From the NCBI RefSeq assembly GCF_013201825.1, contig NZ_CP053836.1:1798001-1862000 (forward strand): a stretch of DNA of 64,000 nt, in the 5' to 3' direction. The DNA comes from Halarcobacter ebronensis (GTDB taxonomy: Bacteria; Campylobacterota; Campylobacteria; Campylobacterales; Arcobacteraceae). The translations under genes and the position numbers were made by a program. This document shows positions 9,388-18,568 of this stretch, piece after piece (within the stretch, counting starts at the first letter, position 1; the number at the start of each line of letters is the position of its first letter). The notes below the pieces were generated by a model. It was not told the origin of the DNA. It made no database searches and was given only the letters and a program-made list of their open reading frames with translations.

Positions 9388-10254
9388 TCAAATCTTTTTG
9401 TATAAATTGAGTAATAAAAGAGTAAATATTATTGCAAAAGTTACTCTAAAAAGCACAATTACATAAGGATTTGCATTAAATATTACAAATAAAAGAGTAT
9501 CTTCAATTATTGCGTGACAAATCATCAAAAAAGTTCCAATTATAAATATATCTTTTTTGCTTAATGCGCCACTTTTTGACTCTTTTATTAAAATTCCTGC
9601 TCCATAAGTAATACCTAATATCATACCTACAAAAATAGAAAAATTTCTAGAGATATTCTTTTCAAACTTTTTAATAAAATCTCTACTTTTTATAAAGTCC
9701 ATAAAAAGTATTATTAAACTAATAAGTACAATTATTTGAAAAGTAAGATATATAGAGTCAAAAAAAGAATTTTTTAATACATCAAAAAGATTTTCATATA
9801 CTTTTCTCTCAACTACTACATTTGAAATTGTATCTACAAAGAGTTTATCAGGAATAAATGTAGCTATAAAAGCTACAACAAATCCAACTATTACTCTTAA
9901 TGAAATTGAATAAACATTTGATATACCAATTTTTTTCATTACTGCTGTTTCTACAACTAAAGAGTGACAAATTCCAAGAAAAATAGCTAAAATTGTCCAC
10001 TGTTTTGGTGTTAGTTCTAAAGGAGCTGCAAAAGCAATTGCTGCATAAATATTTAAAAACATTCCACTTATAATACTAAGTGCTGTCTCTTTAGGCAAGT
10101 CAAGTAAAGAGGTTAATGGTTCCACAAGAAAAGATATATATGACAAAATATTATAATAGTATAAAACCTCTGCTAATATATAAATTGGTATAACCAATTT
10201 TATAATTATCCAAGCACTTCTAAGAGATGAGTGTAAACTCTGTTTATAATCCAA
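9388..10254 (-). CDS. Nucleoside-recognition (Gate) domain membrane protein
   Basis: 288 residues with about eight hydrophobic segments. Two repeated halves each carry a Gate-like pattern (GMFLNIYAAIAFAAPLELT... and GMILGITYGAGILIKES...). This resembles the nucleoside-recognition/SpmA-SpmB-like membrane family, whose substrate is unknown in most bacteria. It is convergent with mrdA, one base apart, and divergent from fliP across a short A+T-rich gap. No operon partner, so no specific function is proposed. Confidence 0.65.
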   Translation of the reverse strand: MDYKQSLHSSLRSAWIIIKLVIPIYILAEVLYYYNILSYISFLVEPLTSLLDLPKETALSIISGMFLNIYAAIAFAAPLELTPKQWTILAIFLGICHSLVVETAVMKKIGISNVYSISLRVIVGFVVAFIATFIPDKLFVDTISNVVVERKVYENLFDVLKNSFFDSIYLTFQIIVLISLIILFMDFIKSRDFIKKFEKNISRNFSIFVGMILGITYGAGILIKESKSGALSKKDIFIIGTFLMICHAIIEDTLLFVIFNANPYVIVLFRVTFAIIFTLLLLNLYKKI

Positions 10255-10339
10255 AATAGCCTCTTTTTAAAAAGCGGTATTATACCATATTAATAATTCT
10301 TTGGGTATTATTTGCCTACTTTATTTAAGGATAGTATTG

Positions 10340-11071
10340 TTGAGAATTATAGTTGCTCTTTTATTCTTTACCTTCTCTTTTATGGCTGCACAAGAGCAAG
10401 CACCACTTATTAATCTTTCAGTTGCAGCGTTAGAACAACCTGCACAATTTGTAAAAACTATAAATATAGCTCTTATTTTAGTACTTTTAGTACTTGCGCC
10501 AACACTACTTTTAATGATTACAAGTTTTACAAGGCTTATTATTGTTTTCTCTTTACTTAGACAAGCAATGGGACTTCAAACAACACCACCAAATCAGATA
10601 GTTATCTCTCTTTCTCTAATTATGACAATTTTTATTATGGAACCATATGCAAAAAAATCTTGGGAAGAAGGTATTAAACCTTATATGGATGAAACAATCA
10701 ACTATCAACAGGCTTTTGAAAGAGGAGTTAAACCTTTTAAAGAGTTTATGATTAAAAATACAAGAGAAGAGGATTTGGCTCTATTTTATAGAATTAAAAA
10801 AGAGGAAAATCCAAAAAATATTGATGCGGTTCCATTAACACTACTTATGCCTTCATTTATTGTTAGTGAATTAAAAACTGCCTTTGAAATAGGTTTTCTT
10901 ATCTTCTTACCATTTTTGGTTATAGATATTATTGTTGCTTCCGTTTTAATGAGTCTAGGGATGATGATGTTACCTCCCGTAATGATATCTCTACCTATTA
11001 AGATAATATTTTTTATTATAATTGATGGTTGGGCTCTAATTATAGGGAATCTAGCCCAATCCTTTAAATAA
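10340..11071 (+). CDS. fliP: Flagellar export apparatus protein FliP
   Basis: About 243 residues from the TTG at 10340, which has AAGGA eight bases upstream and yields a clean signal peptide (MRIIVALLFFTFSFMAAQ). A longer frame beginning at 10301 would put non-signal residues in front of it. The body has FliP hallmarks: LMITSFTRLIIVFSLLRQA, the PPNQI stretch, MPSFIVSELKTAF and the C-terminal helices ending near WALI. FliP forms the core of the export gate with FliQ and FliR. It stands alone here, as flagellar genes often do in Arcobacteraceae. Confidence 0.93.
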   Translation: MRIIVALLFFTFSFMAAQEQAPLINLSVAALEQPAQFVKTINIALILVLLVLAPTLLLMITSFTRLIIVFSLLRQAMGLQTTPPNQIVISLSLIMTIFIMEPYAKKSWEEGIKPYMDETINYQQAFERGVKPFKEFMIKNTREEDLALFYRIKKEENPKNIDAVPLTLLMPSFIVSELKTAFEIGFLIFLPFLVIDIIVASVLMSLGMMMLPPVMISLPIKIIFFIIIDGWALIIGNLAQSFK

Positions 11072-11075
11072 AATA

Positions 11076-11426
11076 TTATTTAATAAACTCTATTTTGTCC
11101 TCTTTTGTAGTTATCATACATAAAAACTCATAATCTTTTCCATAACATGCTTCATAATAGTGTGATGCTCCACCTGGAATATATAAAAAATCACCCTCTT
11201 TTGCATGAAACTCTTTTCCATCAATTACAACTTTTGCTTCACCTTTTAAAACAAATTGTTGATGCTGAATCTCATTTGTATGGTTTGGCATAGAACCACC
11301 CTTTTGTAATACAATTTTTCTAACTATAAAATCTTTATCCTCTTTTGGAGTTAAAACTGCAATTTTAGCATCTACTGTATTTGGTATACACTTTTTTTCA
11401 AAATTTTCTGAATTATCACAATACAT
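11076..11426 (-). CDS. Small single-domain cupin protein
   Basis: 116 residues with a single beta-barrel cupin pattern: PNHTNEIQHQQFVLKGEAKV (motif 1, two histidines) and GDFLYIPGGASHYYE (motif 2, one histidine). These suggest a metal-binding site. Small cupins act as sensors, isomerases or dioxygenases, and nothing here decides between them. It is convergent with fliP (4-base gap) and divergent from the 33-residue membrane protein gene. Confidence 0.72.
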   Translation of the reverse strand: MYCDNSENFEKKCIPNTVDAKIAVLTPKEDKDFIVRKIVLQKGGSMPNHTNEIQHQQFVLKGEAKVVIDGKEFHAKEGDFLYIPGGASHYYEACYGKDYEFLCMITTKEDKIEFIK

Positions 11427-11489
11427 ATTTTATATCCTTTAAGTTTTTTGATATTATAACTAATAGTTTAATACCAAAAGGATAAAAGA

Positions 11490-11591
11490 ATGGAAAATCT
11501 TCAAAATGAGCTTATAGGTTTTTCAATAATTGTAGTTGTTGTGTTACTTTTAGCATACATAACTAAAAAAAAGGAAGATAATTTTAATTAA
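11490..11591 (+). CDS. Very small single-pass membrane protein (33 residues)
   Basis: ATG at 11490 with AAAGGA about eight bases upstream. The peptide begins MENLQNELIGFS, continues as one hydrophobic helix of about 16 residues (IIVVVVLLLAYI) and ends in a short basic then acidic tail. A second TAA directly follows the first. It fits between the divergent cupin gene and the efflux operon promoter, with no overlapping gene. The membrane helix and spaced binding site support a real gene; function unknown. Confidence 0.55.
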   Translation: MENLQNELIGFSIIVVVVLLLAYITKKKEDNFN

Positions 11592-11626
11592 TAATTCTAA
11601 TTGAAGAAAAATTAATAAAATTGGTG

Positions 11627-11632
11627 TATAAT
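11627..11632 (+). promoter_or_regulatory. Candidate -10 element for the efflux operon
   Basis: TATAAT, preceded by TG, about 30 bases before the ATG of the TolC-like gene, in a T-rich upstream context with no clear -35. This is the usual promoter form in Campylobacterota. Confidence 0.55.
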
Positions 11633-11661
11633 CCCTTATAAATTACCTTATAGGATAGTAT

Positions 11662-13014
11662 ATGCATAAATTTATCTTATATTTATTATTATTTAATTCT
11701 TATGTTTTTTCAATTACAATTGATTATAAAACTGCACTAAAACTAACTCTTGAAAACAATAAACAACTGCAAGAACAAAAGCTTGAAATTGAGAGTTCAA
11801 AACTTGATGTAAAAAAAGTACAATCTTTCTCTTATGGAAAACTTGAACTTAAACATGAAGCAAGTAGAACAAACCACGCAGGTTATGTTTTTAATAGTAA
11901 ACTTTCATCAAGAGAAGCTTCATTTAAAGACTTTGGTTTCTCTCAAATGTCCCAAGGGCTTAATACCCAACCAACAGATTTAAACTATCCAGAAGATAGA
12001 AACAATTTTAATACAAAAATGACCTATGAGATTCCACTTTTTACAGGTTTTAAACTACAAACCCAAGAAGATATGATGAAGATTGCCCAAAAAGCTCAAG
12101 AGTTAAAACTTACTTTAGATGAAAAATCTTTAGAATTTGAGCTTTTAAACGCTTATAATGGTGCAGTTGTGGCAAAGGAATTTATAAAAGCAACACAAAA
12201 AGCAAAAGAGGTAGCTACTCTTTTTGTAGAATCAGCGAATGCTTTTTATAATGAAGGATTAGTTACTAAAATTGATAAAAAGCAAGCACAAGTTCATGAA
12301 TTAAATATCAAAAGCAGACTAACAGAAGCAAAAAATAGATTTGATATTGCAATTGCCTACTTGAAATTTTTAACTTCAAATGAGAATATTGATGATGTAA
12401 AAGATTTAGAGATTATAGAGATAGAGAATAAAGATTTGAAAAACTCTATAAATGAAGCTATTTCAAATAGAGATGATTTAAAGATTTTAAAAGAACAAGA
12501 AAAAAGTATGAAAAAGAATATTGAACTATCTAACTCTTCATACTATCCAAGTATCTACTCATATGTAGAGTATGGATACAATGATAATCAAATGAACTTT
12601 GATAGCAATAAAGATTATTATATGGGGCTTTTAGGAGTTAAATATACCCTTTTTGATGATACTAGAAGTGTAGAGAAACAAAAGAGTCAAATAGCTCTAA
12701 ATAAGACTGTTTTGGGACTTAATCAACTAAAAGATTCTATTAAATTGGAAGTTGAAAAAGCAACCTTGGAATTAAAAGCAAAGAAAAGAGCTTTTAAAGA
12801 GAAAAAAGAGGCTAAAGAGCTTGCAAATGAAGTTTTAGAACAATCAAAACTGATGTATAAAAATCAACTAATTGCAATGACAGAACTTCTAAAACAAGAG
12901 GCTATTTTTAGGGAAAATGAAGCCTCTTTTATTATGGCAAATTATGAGCTGTCACTAGCTTTAGCAAAGATTAATCTGGCAAGAGGACAAAGTTTAAAAG
13001 AGGACAAAAATTAA
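11662..13014 (+). CDS. TolC-family outer-membrane efflux channel
   Basis: 450 residues: a signal peptide (MHKFILYLLLFNSYVFS) and then two repeats of long amphipathic helices separated by beta-strand segments, as in TolC and other outer membrane efflux proteins. It is first in a four-gene operon with a membrane-fusion adaptor (directly adjacent) and a two-piece RND pump, so it should form the outer-membrane duct of that tripartite pump. Length is normal for the family. Confidence 0.87.
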   Translation: MHKFILYLLLFNSYVFSITIDYKTALKLTLENNKQLQEQKLEIESSKLDVKKVQSFSYGKLELKHEASRTNHAGYVFNSKLSSREASFKDFGFSQMSQGLNTQPTDLNYPEDRNNFNTKMTYEIPLFTGFKLQTQEDMMKIAQKAQELKLTLDEKSLEFELLNAYNGAVVAKEFIKATQKAKEVATLFVESANAFYNEGLVTKIDKKQAQVHELNIKSRLTEAKNRFDIAIAYLKFLTSNENIDDVKDLEIIEIENKDLKNSINEAISNRDDLKILKEQEKSMKKNIELSNSSYYPSIYSYVEYGYNDNQMNFDSNKDYYMGLLGVKYTLFDDTRSVEKQKSQIALNKTVLGLNQLKDSIKLEVEKATLELKAKKRAFKEKKEAKELANEVLEQSKLMYKNQLIAMTELLKQEAIFRENEASFIMANYELSLALAKINLARGQSLKEDKN

Positions 13015-13782
13015 ATGAAAAAACTATTTATAATAATATCAATTTTAGTTGTATCAATAACAAATCTATTTTCAATTGAGTTAAGTGGTACAGTGATCTC
13101 AGACAATGAAAAGATAATAAGTAGCAGATATATGGGTTTTATAAAAAAAGTTTATGTACATGAGGGAGATTTTGTAAAAAAAGGTCAACTTCTTTATGAG
13201 ATAGACTCTTCAAATATTGATAGTAATAAACAAGAGGCACTTTTAAACCTTCAAATTCAAGAAAATAATCTAAATAATGTAAAAACCAATTATGAAAGAT
13301 ATAAAAGACTTTATGAAAAGGATTTAGTACCTAAATATGACTTGGAGCAGTTGGAATTAAAACTTAAAAATATAGAGAATATGATCTCTATTGCAAAAGC
13401 TAAATTAAAAGAGGTAAATTTTCAATATAAATACCTAAAAATAACTGCACCAAATAATGGTCTAATTATTAAAAAGAGTATTAAAAGTGGTGAAATGGCA
13501 ATGCCAACATCTCCTGCCATTATTCTTTCAGATTTAGATAGTCTTAAAATCAAAACAGAGATAAATGAGAGCAATTTAGGAAAAATAAAAATAGGTCAAG
13601 AGGTTAATATTTTAATTGAGTCAATAGGATTAAAAACAAAAGGAAAGATTGAATCAATAATTCCAAATATACAAAATATGACTCACTCTTTTTCTGTAAA
13701 AATATCTTTTGACAAAATGAATAAAAAACTATATCCAGGTATGTATAGTAAAATCTATTTTGAGTTAAGTAACAATGAATAA
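13015..13782 (+). CDS. Efflux RND periplasmic adaptor (membrane-fusion protein)
   Basis: 255 residues. Signal peptide, a lipoyl-like half (VYVHEGDFVKKGQLLYEID), a coiled-coil hairpin (about 70-130), the second lipoyl half (APNNGLIIKKSIKSGE), then a beta-barrel domain. It is shorter than typical 350-400-residue adaptors and lacks most of the membrane-proximal domain, as in compact adaptors of this group. It abuts the TolC-like gene and overlaps the pump gene by 8 bases. Confidence 0.86.
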   Translation: MKKLFIIISILVVSITNLFSIELSGTVISDNEKIISSRYMGFIKKVYVHEGDFVKKGQLLYEIDSSNIDSNKQEALLNLQIQENNLNNVKTNYERYKRLYEKDLVPKYDLEQLELKLKNIENMISIAKAKLKEVNFQYKYLKITAPNNGLIIKKSIKSGEMAMPTSPAIILSDLDSLKIKTEINESNLGKIKIGQEVNILIESIGLKTKGKIESIIPNIQNMTHSFSVKISFDKMNKKLYPGMYSKIYFELSNNE

Positions 13783-15304
13783 TCAACTAAATATAGCAGG
13801 AAAACTTGCAAAAACTTTTATAGAGCACCCTCTTACTTTTATTTTAAGTCTCTTTATTTTGATGCTTGGACTTATCTCATTGGAGTTTATGCCAAGGGAA
13901 GAGAATCCTCAGATAAAAGTTAGTGGAGGTTCTGTTATTGTTGCTCTTCCAGGAGCTAGACCAGATGAGATAAAAAAAGTTATTATAGAACCTTTAGAGA
14001 AAAAAATTAGAGAGATAAAAGGAGTTGAACATATTTTCTCCTATGCTAAAGACTCTCTTGGAATTGTACAAGTTCAATACTATATTGGAGAGGATAAAGA
14101 GGAGTCAAATTTAAAACTTTATGACCAAGTAATGAGAAATATGGATATTATGCCAAAAGGTGCCCTTTTGCCAATTGTAAAAACTATGGATATAGATACA
14201 GATATTCCAATTGCAACAATTGCTTTTTTTACAAAAGAGGACAACCTCTCTCAAACAAAACTTTATAATGAAGTAAGCAAAATTGCCTATGAAATAAATA
14301 AGATAGATAAAGTTGCATTAGTTGATTTAAAAGGCGAAAAGAAAGATCAATACAATATTGAAGTTGATTCAAATAAGATTTCAGCCTATAATCTATCTTT
14401 AGGACAAATTGCAAACCAAATTAAAGCGCTATCTCTTACAACTCCAAATATAAACTCAGATAACAGAGAAAATAGTCTAACAGTTTTAAGTATTAAAAAT
14501 GCCATTGAATCAAAAAAAGATTTGGAAAATATCATAATCTCATATAATTTTGGTATTCCTGTATATCTAAAAGATATTGCAACTATTACCAGAGGATATG
14601 ACATTCAAAATAAAAAAGAGGCATATCTATATACAAAAGATAACAACGATGGTATTGAACAAATAACCCTAATGGTATCAAAACTAAAAGGCGCAAACTC
14701 AGTTACGATAAATGAAGATATATTTTCATATATAGATTCAATAAAAGAGTCATTAGAGAAAAAAGGCATAAAATATATTATTACAAGAGATGATGGATAT
14801 ACAGCAAATAATGCAGTTAACTCTTTGGTTCAAAATCTGCTAATCTCGATTGTTATTATTGCCATACTTCTTATCTTTTCACTAGGATTAAAAGAGGCAA
14901 TGATAGTATCTTTACTTGTTCCTATGATTCTATCCCTTACACTTTTTGTAGGGTTTCTAATGGAAGAGACTATAAATAGAATTACACTCTTTGCATTAAT
15001 AGTTAGCCTTGGAATGTTAGTTGATGCAGCAATTATTGTTATTGAAAATATTGTAAGACATAGAAAAGAAGATGGTGGGAAAAGTGATTTAAAAACTATT
15101 TCTATAAATGCTACAAATGAGATTGGAAATGCCACAAATATAGCTACTGTTGCAATTATAATGACCTTTTTACCTATGTTTTTTGTTGGCGGTATGATGG
15201 GGCAATTTATGCACCCTCTTCCTGTTTTTGTTCCTATTGCTTTAATAGTGTCATTAATAGTTGCTTATGTCTTTACACCATATTTAGTTAAAAAATTTTT
15301 ATAG
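13775..15304 (+). CDS. RND efflux pump, N-terminal half ending at an in-frame TAG
   Basis: 509 residues: transmembrane helix 1, the first periplasmic porter domain, and helices 2-6, with the proton-relay region as LVDAAIIVIEN (the usual second Asp is Ala). A normal RND pump is about 1,030 residues. This frame stops at TAG (15302-15304) exactly at the hinge between the two halves, and the downstream half continues in the same frame after GGA CAA AAA. Either one codon has mutated to amber or this lineage carries a split pump. See the next gene and the finding on this TAG. Confidence 0.85.
   Translation: MNNQLNIAGKLAKTFIEHPLTFILSLFILMLGLISLEFMPREENPQIKVSGGSVIVALPGARPDEIKKVIIEPLEKKIREIKGVEHIFSYAKDSLGIVQVQYYIGEDKEESNLKLYDQVMRNMDIMPKGALLPIVKTMDIDTDIPIATIAFFTKEDNLSQTKLYNEVSKIAYEINKIDKVALVDLKGEKKDQYNIEVDSNKISAYNLSLGQIANQIKALSLTTPNINSDNRENSLTVLSIKNAIESKKDLENIIISYNFGIPVYLKDIATITRGYDIQNKKEAYLYTKDNNDGIEQITLMVSKLKGANSVTINEDIFSYIDSIKESLEKKGIKYIITRDDGYTANNAVNSLVQNLLISIVIIAILLIFSLGLKEAMIVSLLVPMILSLTLFVGFLMEETINRITLFALIVSLGMLVDAAIIVIENIVRHRKEDGGKSDLKTISINATNEIGNATNIATVAIIMTFLPMFFVGGMMGQFMHPLPVFVPIALIVSLIVAYVFTPYLVKKFL
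15302..15304 (+). other. In-frame amber codon at the hinge of the RND pump
   Basis: The frame reads TTT TTA TAG GGA CAA AAA ATG. From 13775 to 15314 is 513 whole codons, so the two halves are in register and separated only by this TAG and three sense codons. The same bases (AGGGA at 15303-15307) form a ribosome binding site 6 bases before the second ATG. Confidence 0.9.
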
Positions 15305-15313
15305 GGACAAAAA

Positions 15314-16975
15314 ATGAAATTAGAAAAATTTATTTATGAAATAATTCAAAACCCTAAAAAATCCCTAATGGTATATACTATTACACTTGGATTGTTTATC
15401 TTAAGTGTGGCAACCTTCCCAACCCAAATAGTAAAAGCAAAAATGCTTCCAAGTAAAGACTCTGATACTTTTTCAGTCTATGTTGATTTAAAAGATGGTT
15501 CATCAGTTGAACAAACAAAAGAGGTAACTTCTTGTATATCAAAAAAACTTATTGCAAAAGATTTAGTAACTAATATCTCAGTTTTTATAGCAGAGGGACA
15601 ACCCCTTGATTTTGCAGCTTTAGTTAAACAAAGTGCTTTAAAAGACAAACAGTCACAAGCTGAGATAATGGTAAATATAAAAAAAGAGAAAAACAGAGAT
15701 ATAAGTAGTTATAACTTTGTTAGCTCAATTAGAGATGAACTTCAAGAGTGTTCAAAATATGAAGCAAATATAAAACTTATTGAACTGCCTGCAGGACCGC
15801 CTGTATTAGCTTCTATTGTCGCAGAAATTTATGGAGGCAAATCATTTGAAAGCAGACGAGAGTTTGCAAAAAAAGTAGCGAAAGTTTTAGAAAAACAGAA
15901 AACTTTAGTTGATATTGATGTGATGGCTGATGATAGTTATGATAAATTTGAAATCTCTTTAGATAATAATAAAATTATCAAAAGTGGACTTTCATTAGAA
16001 CAAGTTAAAAATATTGTTTATCTTGCCTATGAAGGTATGATTTTATCTGTTGTAAATGAAGCAGATTCCCAAAGTCAGGTACCAATCTTTTTAAGACTAG
16101 ACAATCAAAGAGTTTTTGACTCAAATAAAAAAGAGGATATTATAAATAAATTATCAACTCTAAAACTAATAAACAAAGATGGTTTTACAGTTCCTCTAAC
16201 GGAGTTAATTGAAGTAAAAAAAATAAAAAAAGAACCAACTCTTACCTCTAAAAACTTAGAACCGATGATAAATGTCATAGCTGAAACAAATAAAGATAGT
16301 CAAATCTATCCCCTACTTGATGCCAGAGATGATTTTTTAAATGGTTTTGATAAAGATTATGAAGTTACTAAAACAGATATGTTAAATCTAAATTTTTTAG
16401 ATAAAAAAACAGGAGAAAGATTTAGTTTAATTTGGGATGGAGAATTAAAAGTTACCATTGATACTTTTATTGATTTAGGTGGAGCTTTTATTATAGCTCT
16501 TGTATTAATCTTTTTTTTAATGGTAGTTTATTATAAAAATTTTGCTCTTTCATGGGGAATAGTTCTTTCAAGTTTTATCTCTATTATTGGAGTTATTTTT
16601 GCCCATATAATTATGGATATACTAACCACAGACACTTTTTATCTAACAGCAACTTCACTTATTGGATTTATTGGATTAATTGGTATTAATTCAAGGAATT
16701 CAACACTAATAATAGATTTTACAAAACAGTTAGTTGAGGAGAGAGGTTTTAGTATAAATGAAGCCATAGCAAAAGCAACTGCAACAAGATCAAAACCTAT
16801 TATATTAACTGTTCTAACAATGGTATTTGCTTCATCTTTATTAGCAACTGATGCAGTATTTGGAGGACTTGGAGTTGCTCTTATTGGAGGGACACTTATG
16901 TCATATATTGTATCAATGTTTTTTGTTCCAGTGATAATAAAAAATCATATATCAAAAATAATAGCACAGAGATAA
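15314..16975 (+). CDS. RND efflux pump, C-terminal half
   Basis: 553 residues: helix 7 near the N-terminus (LMVYTITLGLFILSVATFP), the second porter domain, and helices 8-12, with the relay residue position reading INSRNSTLIIDF. Together with the preceding 509 residues it makes a full-length RND pump. The ATG has AGGGA at 6 bases, so separate translation is plausible. Both halves look intact, with no further stops, which argues against long-standing decay. Substrate cannot be told; the operon has no metal-specific marker. Confidence 0.85.
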   Translation: MKLEKFIYEIIQNPKKSLMVYTITLGLFILSVATFPTQIVKAKMLPSKDSDTFSVYVDLKDGSSVEQTKEVTSCISKKLIAKDLVTNISVFIAEGQPLDFAALVKQSALKDKQSQAEIMVNIKKEKNRDISSYNFVSSIRDELQECSKYEANIKLIELPAGPPVLASIVAEIYGGKSFESRREFAKKVAKVLEKQKTLVDIDVMADDSYDKFEISLDNNKIIKSGLSLEQVKNIVYLAYEGMILSVVNEADSQSQVPIFLRLDNQRVFDSNKKEDIINKLSTLKLINKDGFTVPLTELIEVKKIKKEPTLTSKNLEPMINVIAETNKDSQIYPLLDARDDFLNGFDKDYEVTKTDMLNLNFLDKKTGERFSLIWDGELKVTIDTFIDLGGAFIIALVLIFFLMVVYYKNFALSWGIVLSSFISIIGVIFAHIIMDILTTDTFYLTATSLIGFIGLIGINSRNSTLIIDFTKQLVEERGFSINEAIAKATATRSKPIILTVLTMVFASSLLATDAVFGGLGVALIGGTLMSYIVSMFFVPVIIKNHISKIIAQR

Positions 16976-16977
16976 AA

Positions 16978-17006
16978 AAAGGTTACCTAAATAAAAGGTA
17001 ACCTTT
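16978..17006. terminator. Bidirectional terminator between the RND operon and the acetyltransferase
   Basis: An 11-base perfect stem (AAAGGTTACCT at 16978-16988 with AGGTAACCTTT at 16996-17006) and a 7-base loop, flanked by A-rich and T-rich runs. It overlaps the stop of the minus-strand gene and serves both convergent transcripts. Confidence 0.85.
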
Positions 17007-17466
17007 ATAAGTCATAAACCATTGCAACTTCGTCACAAATGGGAAAATGTTTACACCTAATACAATCAGCCCAAATTTTATGTTCAGGGATTTTATCTTT
17101 CTCTATTTCATAAAATCCAATACTCTCAAAAAAACCTTTTTGATAAGTAAGAGAAAGAAGTTGTTGAAGACCAAGTTTTCTTCCCTCATTAATACAGGCT
17201 TCAACTAGCTTTTTACCTAATTTAAGACCTCTATACTCTTTTGAGACAACTAAACTTCTAACTTCTGATAATCTTGGAGAATGCACATGCAAAGCAACAA
17301 AACCTGCAATTTTACCATCAACTTCAACAACAGTGTATGATCTAATAGTAGTTGCCATCTCATCTTCAGTTCTAAGTAGAATAACACCCTTCTCTACCTC
17401 TTCTTGAACTAACTTTTGCATTGCTTCAATGTTTGTTACATTAGGTTTAAAAAAATTAATTTCCAA
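17005..17466 (-). CDS. ArgA-like short N-acetyltransferase (possible N-acetylglutamate synthase)
   Basis: 153 residues with a GNAT fold: VRSLVVSKEYRGLKLGKKLVE carries the acetyl-CoA loop, followed by GFFESIGFYEI. A C-terminal cysteine cluster (CIRCKHFPIC) resembles that in the short ArgA-type acetyltransferases that replace full-length N-acetylglutamate synthase in many bacteria. That would supply the first step of arginine synthesis. It overlaps engB by 11 bases at the end of a long minus-strand run. Substrate is inferred from family resemblance only. Confidence 0.72.
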   Translation of the reverse strand: MEINFFKPNVTNIEAMQKLVQEEVEKGVILLRTEDEMATTIRSYTVVEVDGKIAGFVALHVHSPRLSEVRSLVVSKEYRGLKLGKKLVEACINEGRKLGLQQLLSLTYQKGFFESIGFYEIEKDKIPEHKIWADCIRCKHFPICDEVAMVYDL

Positions 17467-18058
17467 ATAGATATCCTGTTATAGCATTTTGTAACTGTTC
17501 TAAACCTCTTTTTTTAAGGTTTGAGATAAATATACCCTTTGGGTATGCTCTTTTTAATTTCTGTAATTCACTTTGATTTAGTTTATCAATTTTAGTAAAG
17601 GCATGAATAATTATCTGATCCCCTCTTTTTATTGATTCCAAAAACTCATCAACATTTTTATCAATATCAAGTTCTGGATGTCTAGCATCAATCAAATGAA
17701 CAAAAATCTGCAAGTTTGCTCTTTGTTCTAAATAACCTGTCAGATTTTTATTCCACTCTTTTTTAAGACTTTTTGATACCTTAGCATATCCAAATCCTGG
17801 CAAATCTACAAATCTTGTATATACATAAGGAAGCTCTTCATTCTCAGTTTTAAACTTTATATCAAAATAGTTAATCAACTGTGTTTTACCTGGAGTTGAA
17901 GAGGATTTTGCCAAACCTTTTCTATTTGTTAAAGTATTTAACAGAGATGATTTACCAACATTACTTCTACCTAGAAAAGCTACCTCTGCCATATCTGGAC
18001 TTGGTGAATCCACAATACTTTGTGCAGAGGTTAAAAATTTTGCATCAACTATTTTCAT
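17456..18058 (-). CDS. engB: Ribosome biogenesis GTPase EngB (YihA/YsxC)
   Basis: 200 residues with G1 GRSNVGKSS, G3 DLPGFGYA and G4 TKIDK. EngB is a small TRAFAC-class GTPase needed for assembly of the large ribosomal subunit. The start shares its last base with the end of lptA. It lies in the lptC-lptA-engB order seen in other Campylobacterota. Confidence 0.93.
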   Translation of the reverse strand: MKIVDAKFLTSAQSIVDSPSPDMAEVAFLGRSNVGKSSLLNTLTNRKGLAKSSSTPGKTQLINYFDIKFKTENEELPYVYTRFVDLPGFGYAKVSKSLKKEWNKNLTGYLEQRANLQIFVHLIDARHPELDIDKNVDEFLESIKRGDQIIIHAFTKIDKLNQSELQKLKRAYPKGIFISNLKKRGLEQLQNAITGYLFGN

Positions 18059-18564
18059 TATTTGTTTTTATCACTCTCATTAGCACTATTTTTACTTTCA
18101 ATATTAATAATAAATCTAACTGGTTTTTGTTCATTTCCACTTACTTTAGCATTTCCAGTTAATTCATTAATAAATATTTTTTCACCCAATAACTCTCTTT
18201 GTTCAGTAAGCTCTTTTATATGTCCATTTCCAATAACTGTATACTCTTGAGTATTAGGATTATATATTACTTTATCACCCTTACCTTTGTAGATTTTGCC
18301 ATTTGAGTGTATCTCAAAATCAACATTTCCAGTAGCTACATATTTTAAAGGCTCTTTTGCTTTACCTTTGCTATTTGGTTTCATAAAAATTTCTAATTTT
18401 TTAGAGTTTAATTTATCATTTACTTTTTTTAACTTTACATTTCCTGTAAAAATGGTTACACCAGTTGCATCGTCTGTTTCAAAGTTGTTAGAATCAATTA
18501 TAAGTTTTTCCGAGTCTGCAAAAAGCATAGTCGCAAAAAGAATAGATGCTAAAATAAATTTCAT
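18058..18564 (-). CDS. lptA: LptA, periplasmic lipopolysaccharide transport protein
   Basis: 168 residues from the ATG at 18564, which has AAGGA 8 bases upstream and yields a signal peptide (MKFILASILFATMLFA); a longer frame to 18600 is less likely. The mature part is a beta-jellyroll OstA-like domain (DATGVTIFTGNVKLKK...LNSKKLEIF...) that bridges LPS across the periplasm between LptC and LptD. It lies just after lptC in a kdsC-lptC-lptA operon. Confidence 0.88.
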   Translation of the reverse strand: MKFILASILFATMLFADSEKLIIDSNNFETDDATGVTIFTGNVKLKKVNDKLNSKKLEIFMKPNSKGKAKEPLKYVATGNVDFEIHSNGKIYKGKGDKVIYNPNTQEYTVIGNGHIKELTEQRELLGEKIFINELTGNAKVSGNEQKPVRFIINIESKNSANESDKNK

Positions 18565-18568
18565 AATA

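Noticed and set aside
14830-15135. Minus-strand 101-codon frame in the RND pump
   Set aside because: Antisense to helices 2-6 of the pump; hydrophobic codons on one strand create open frames on the other.
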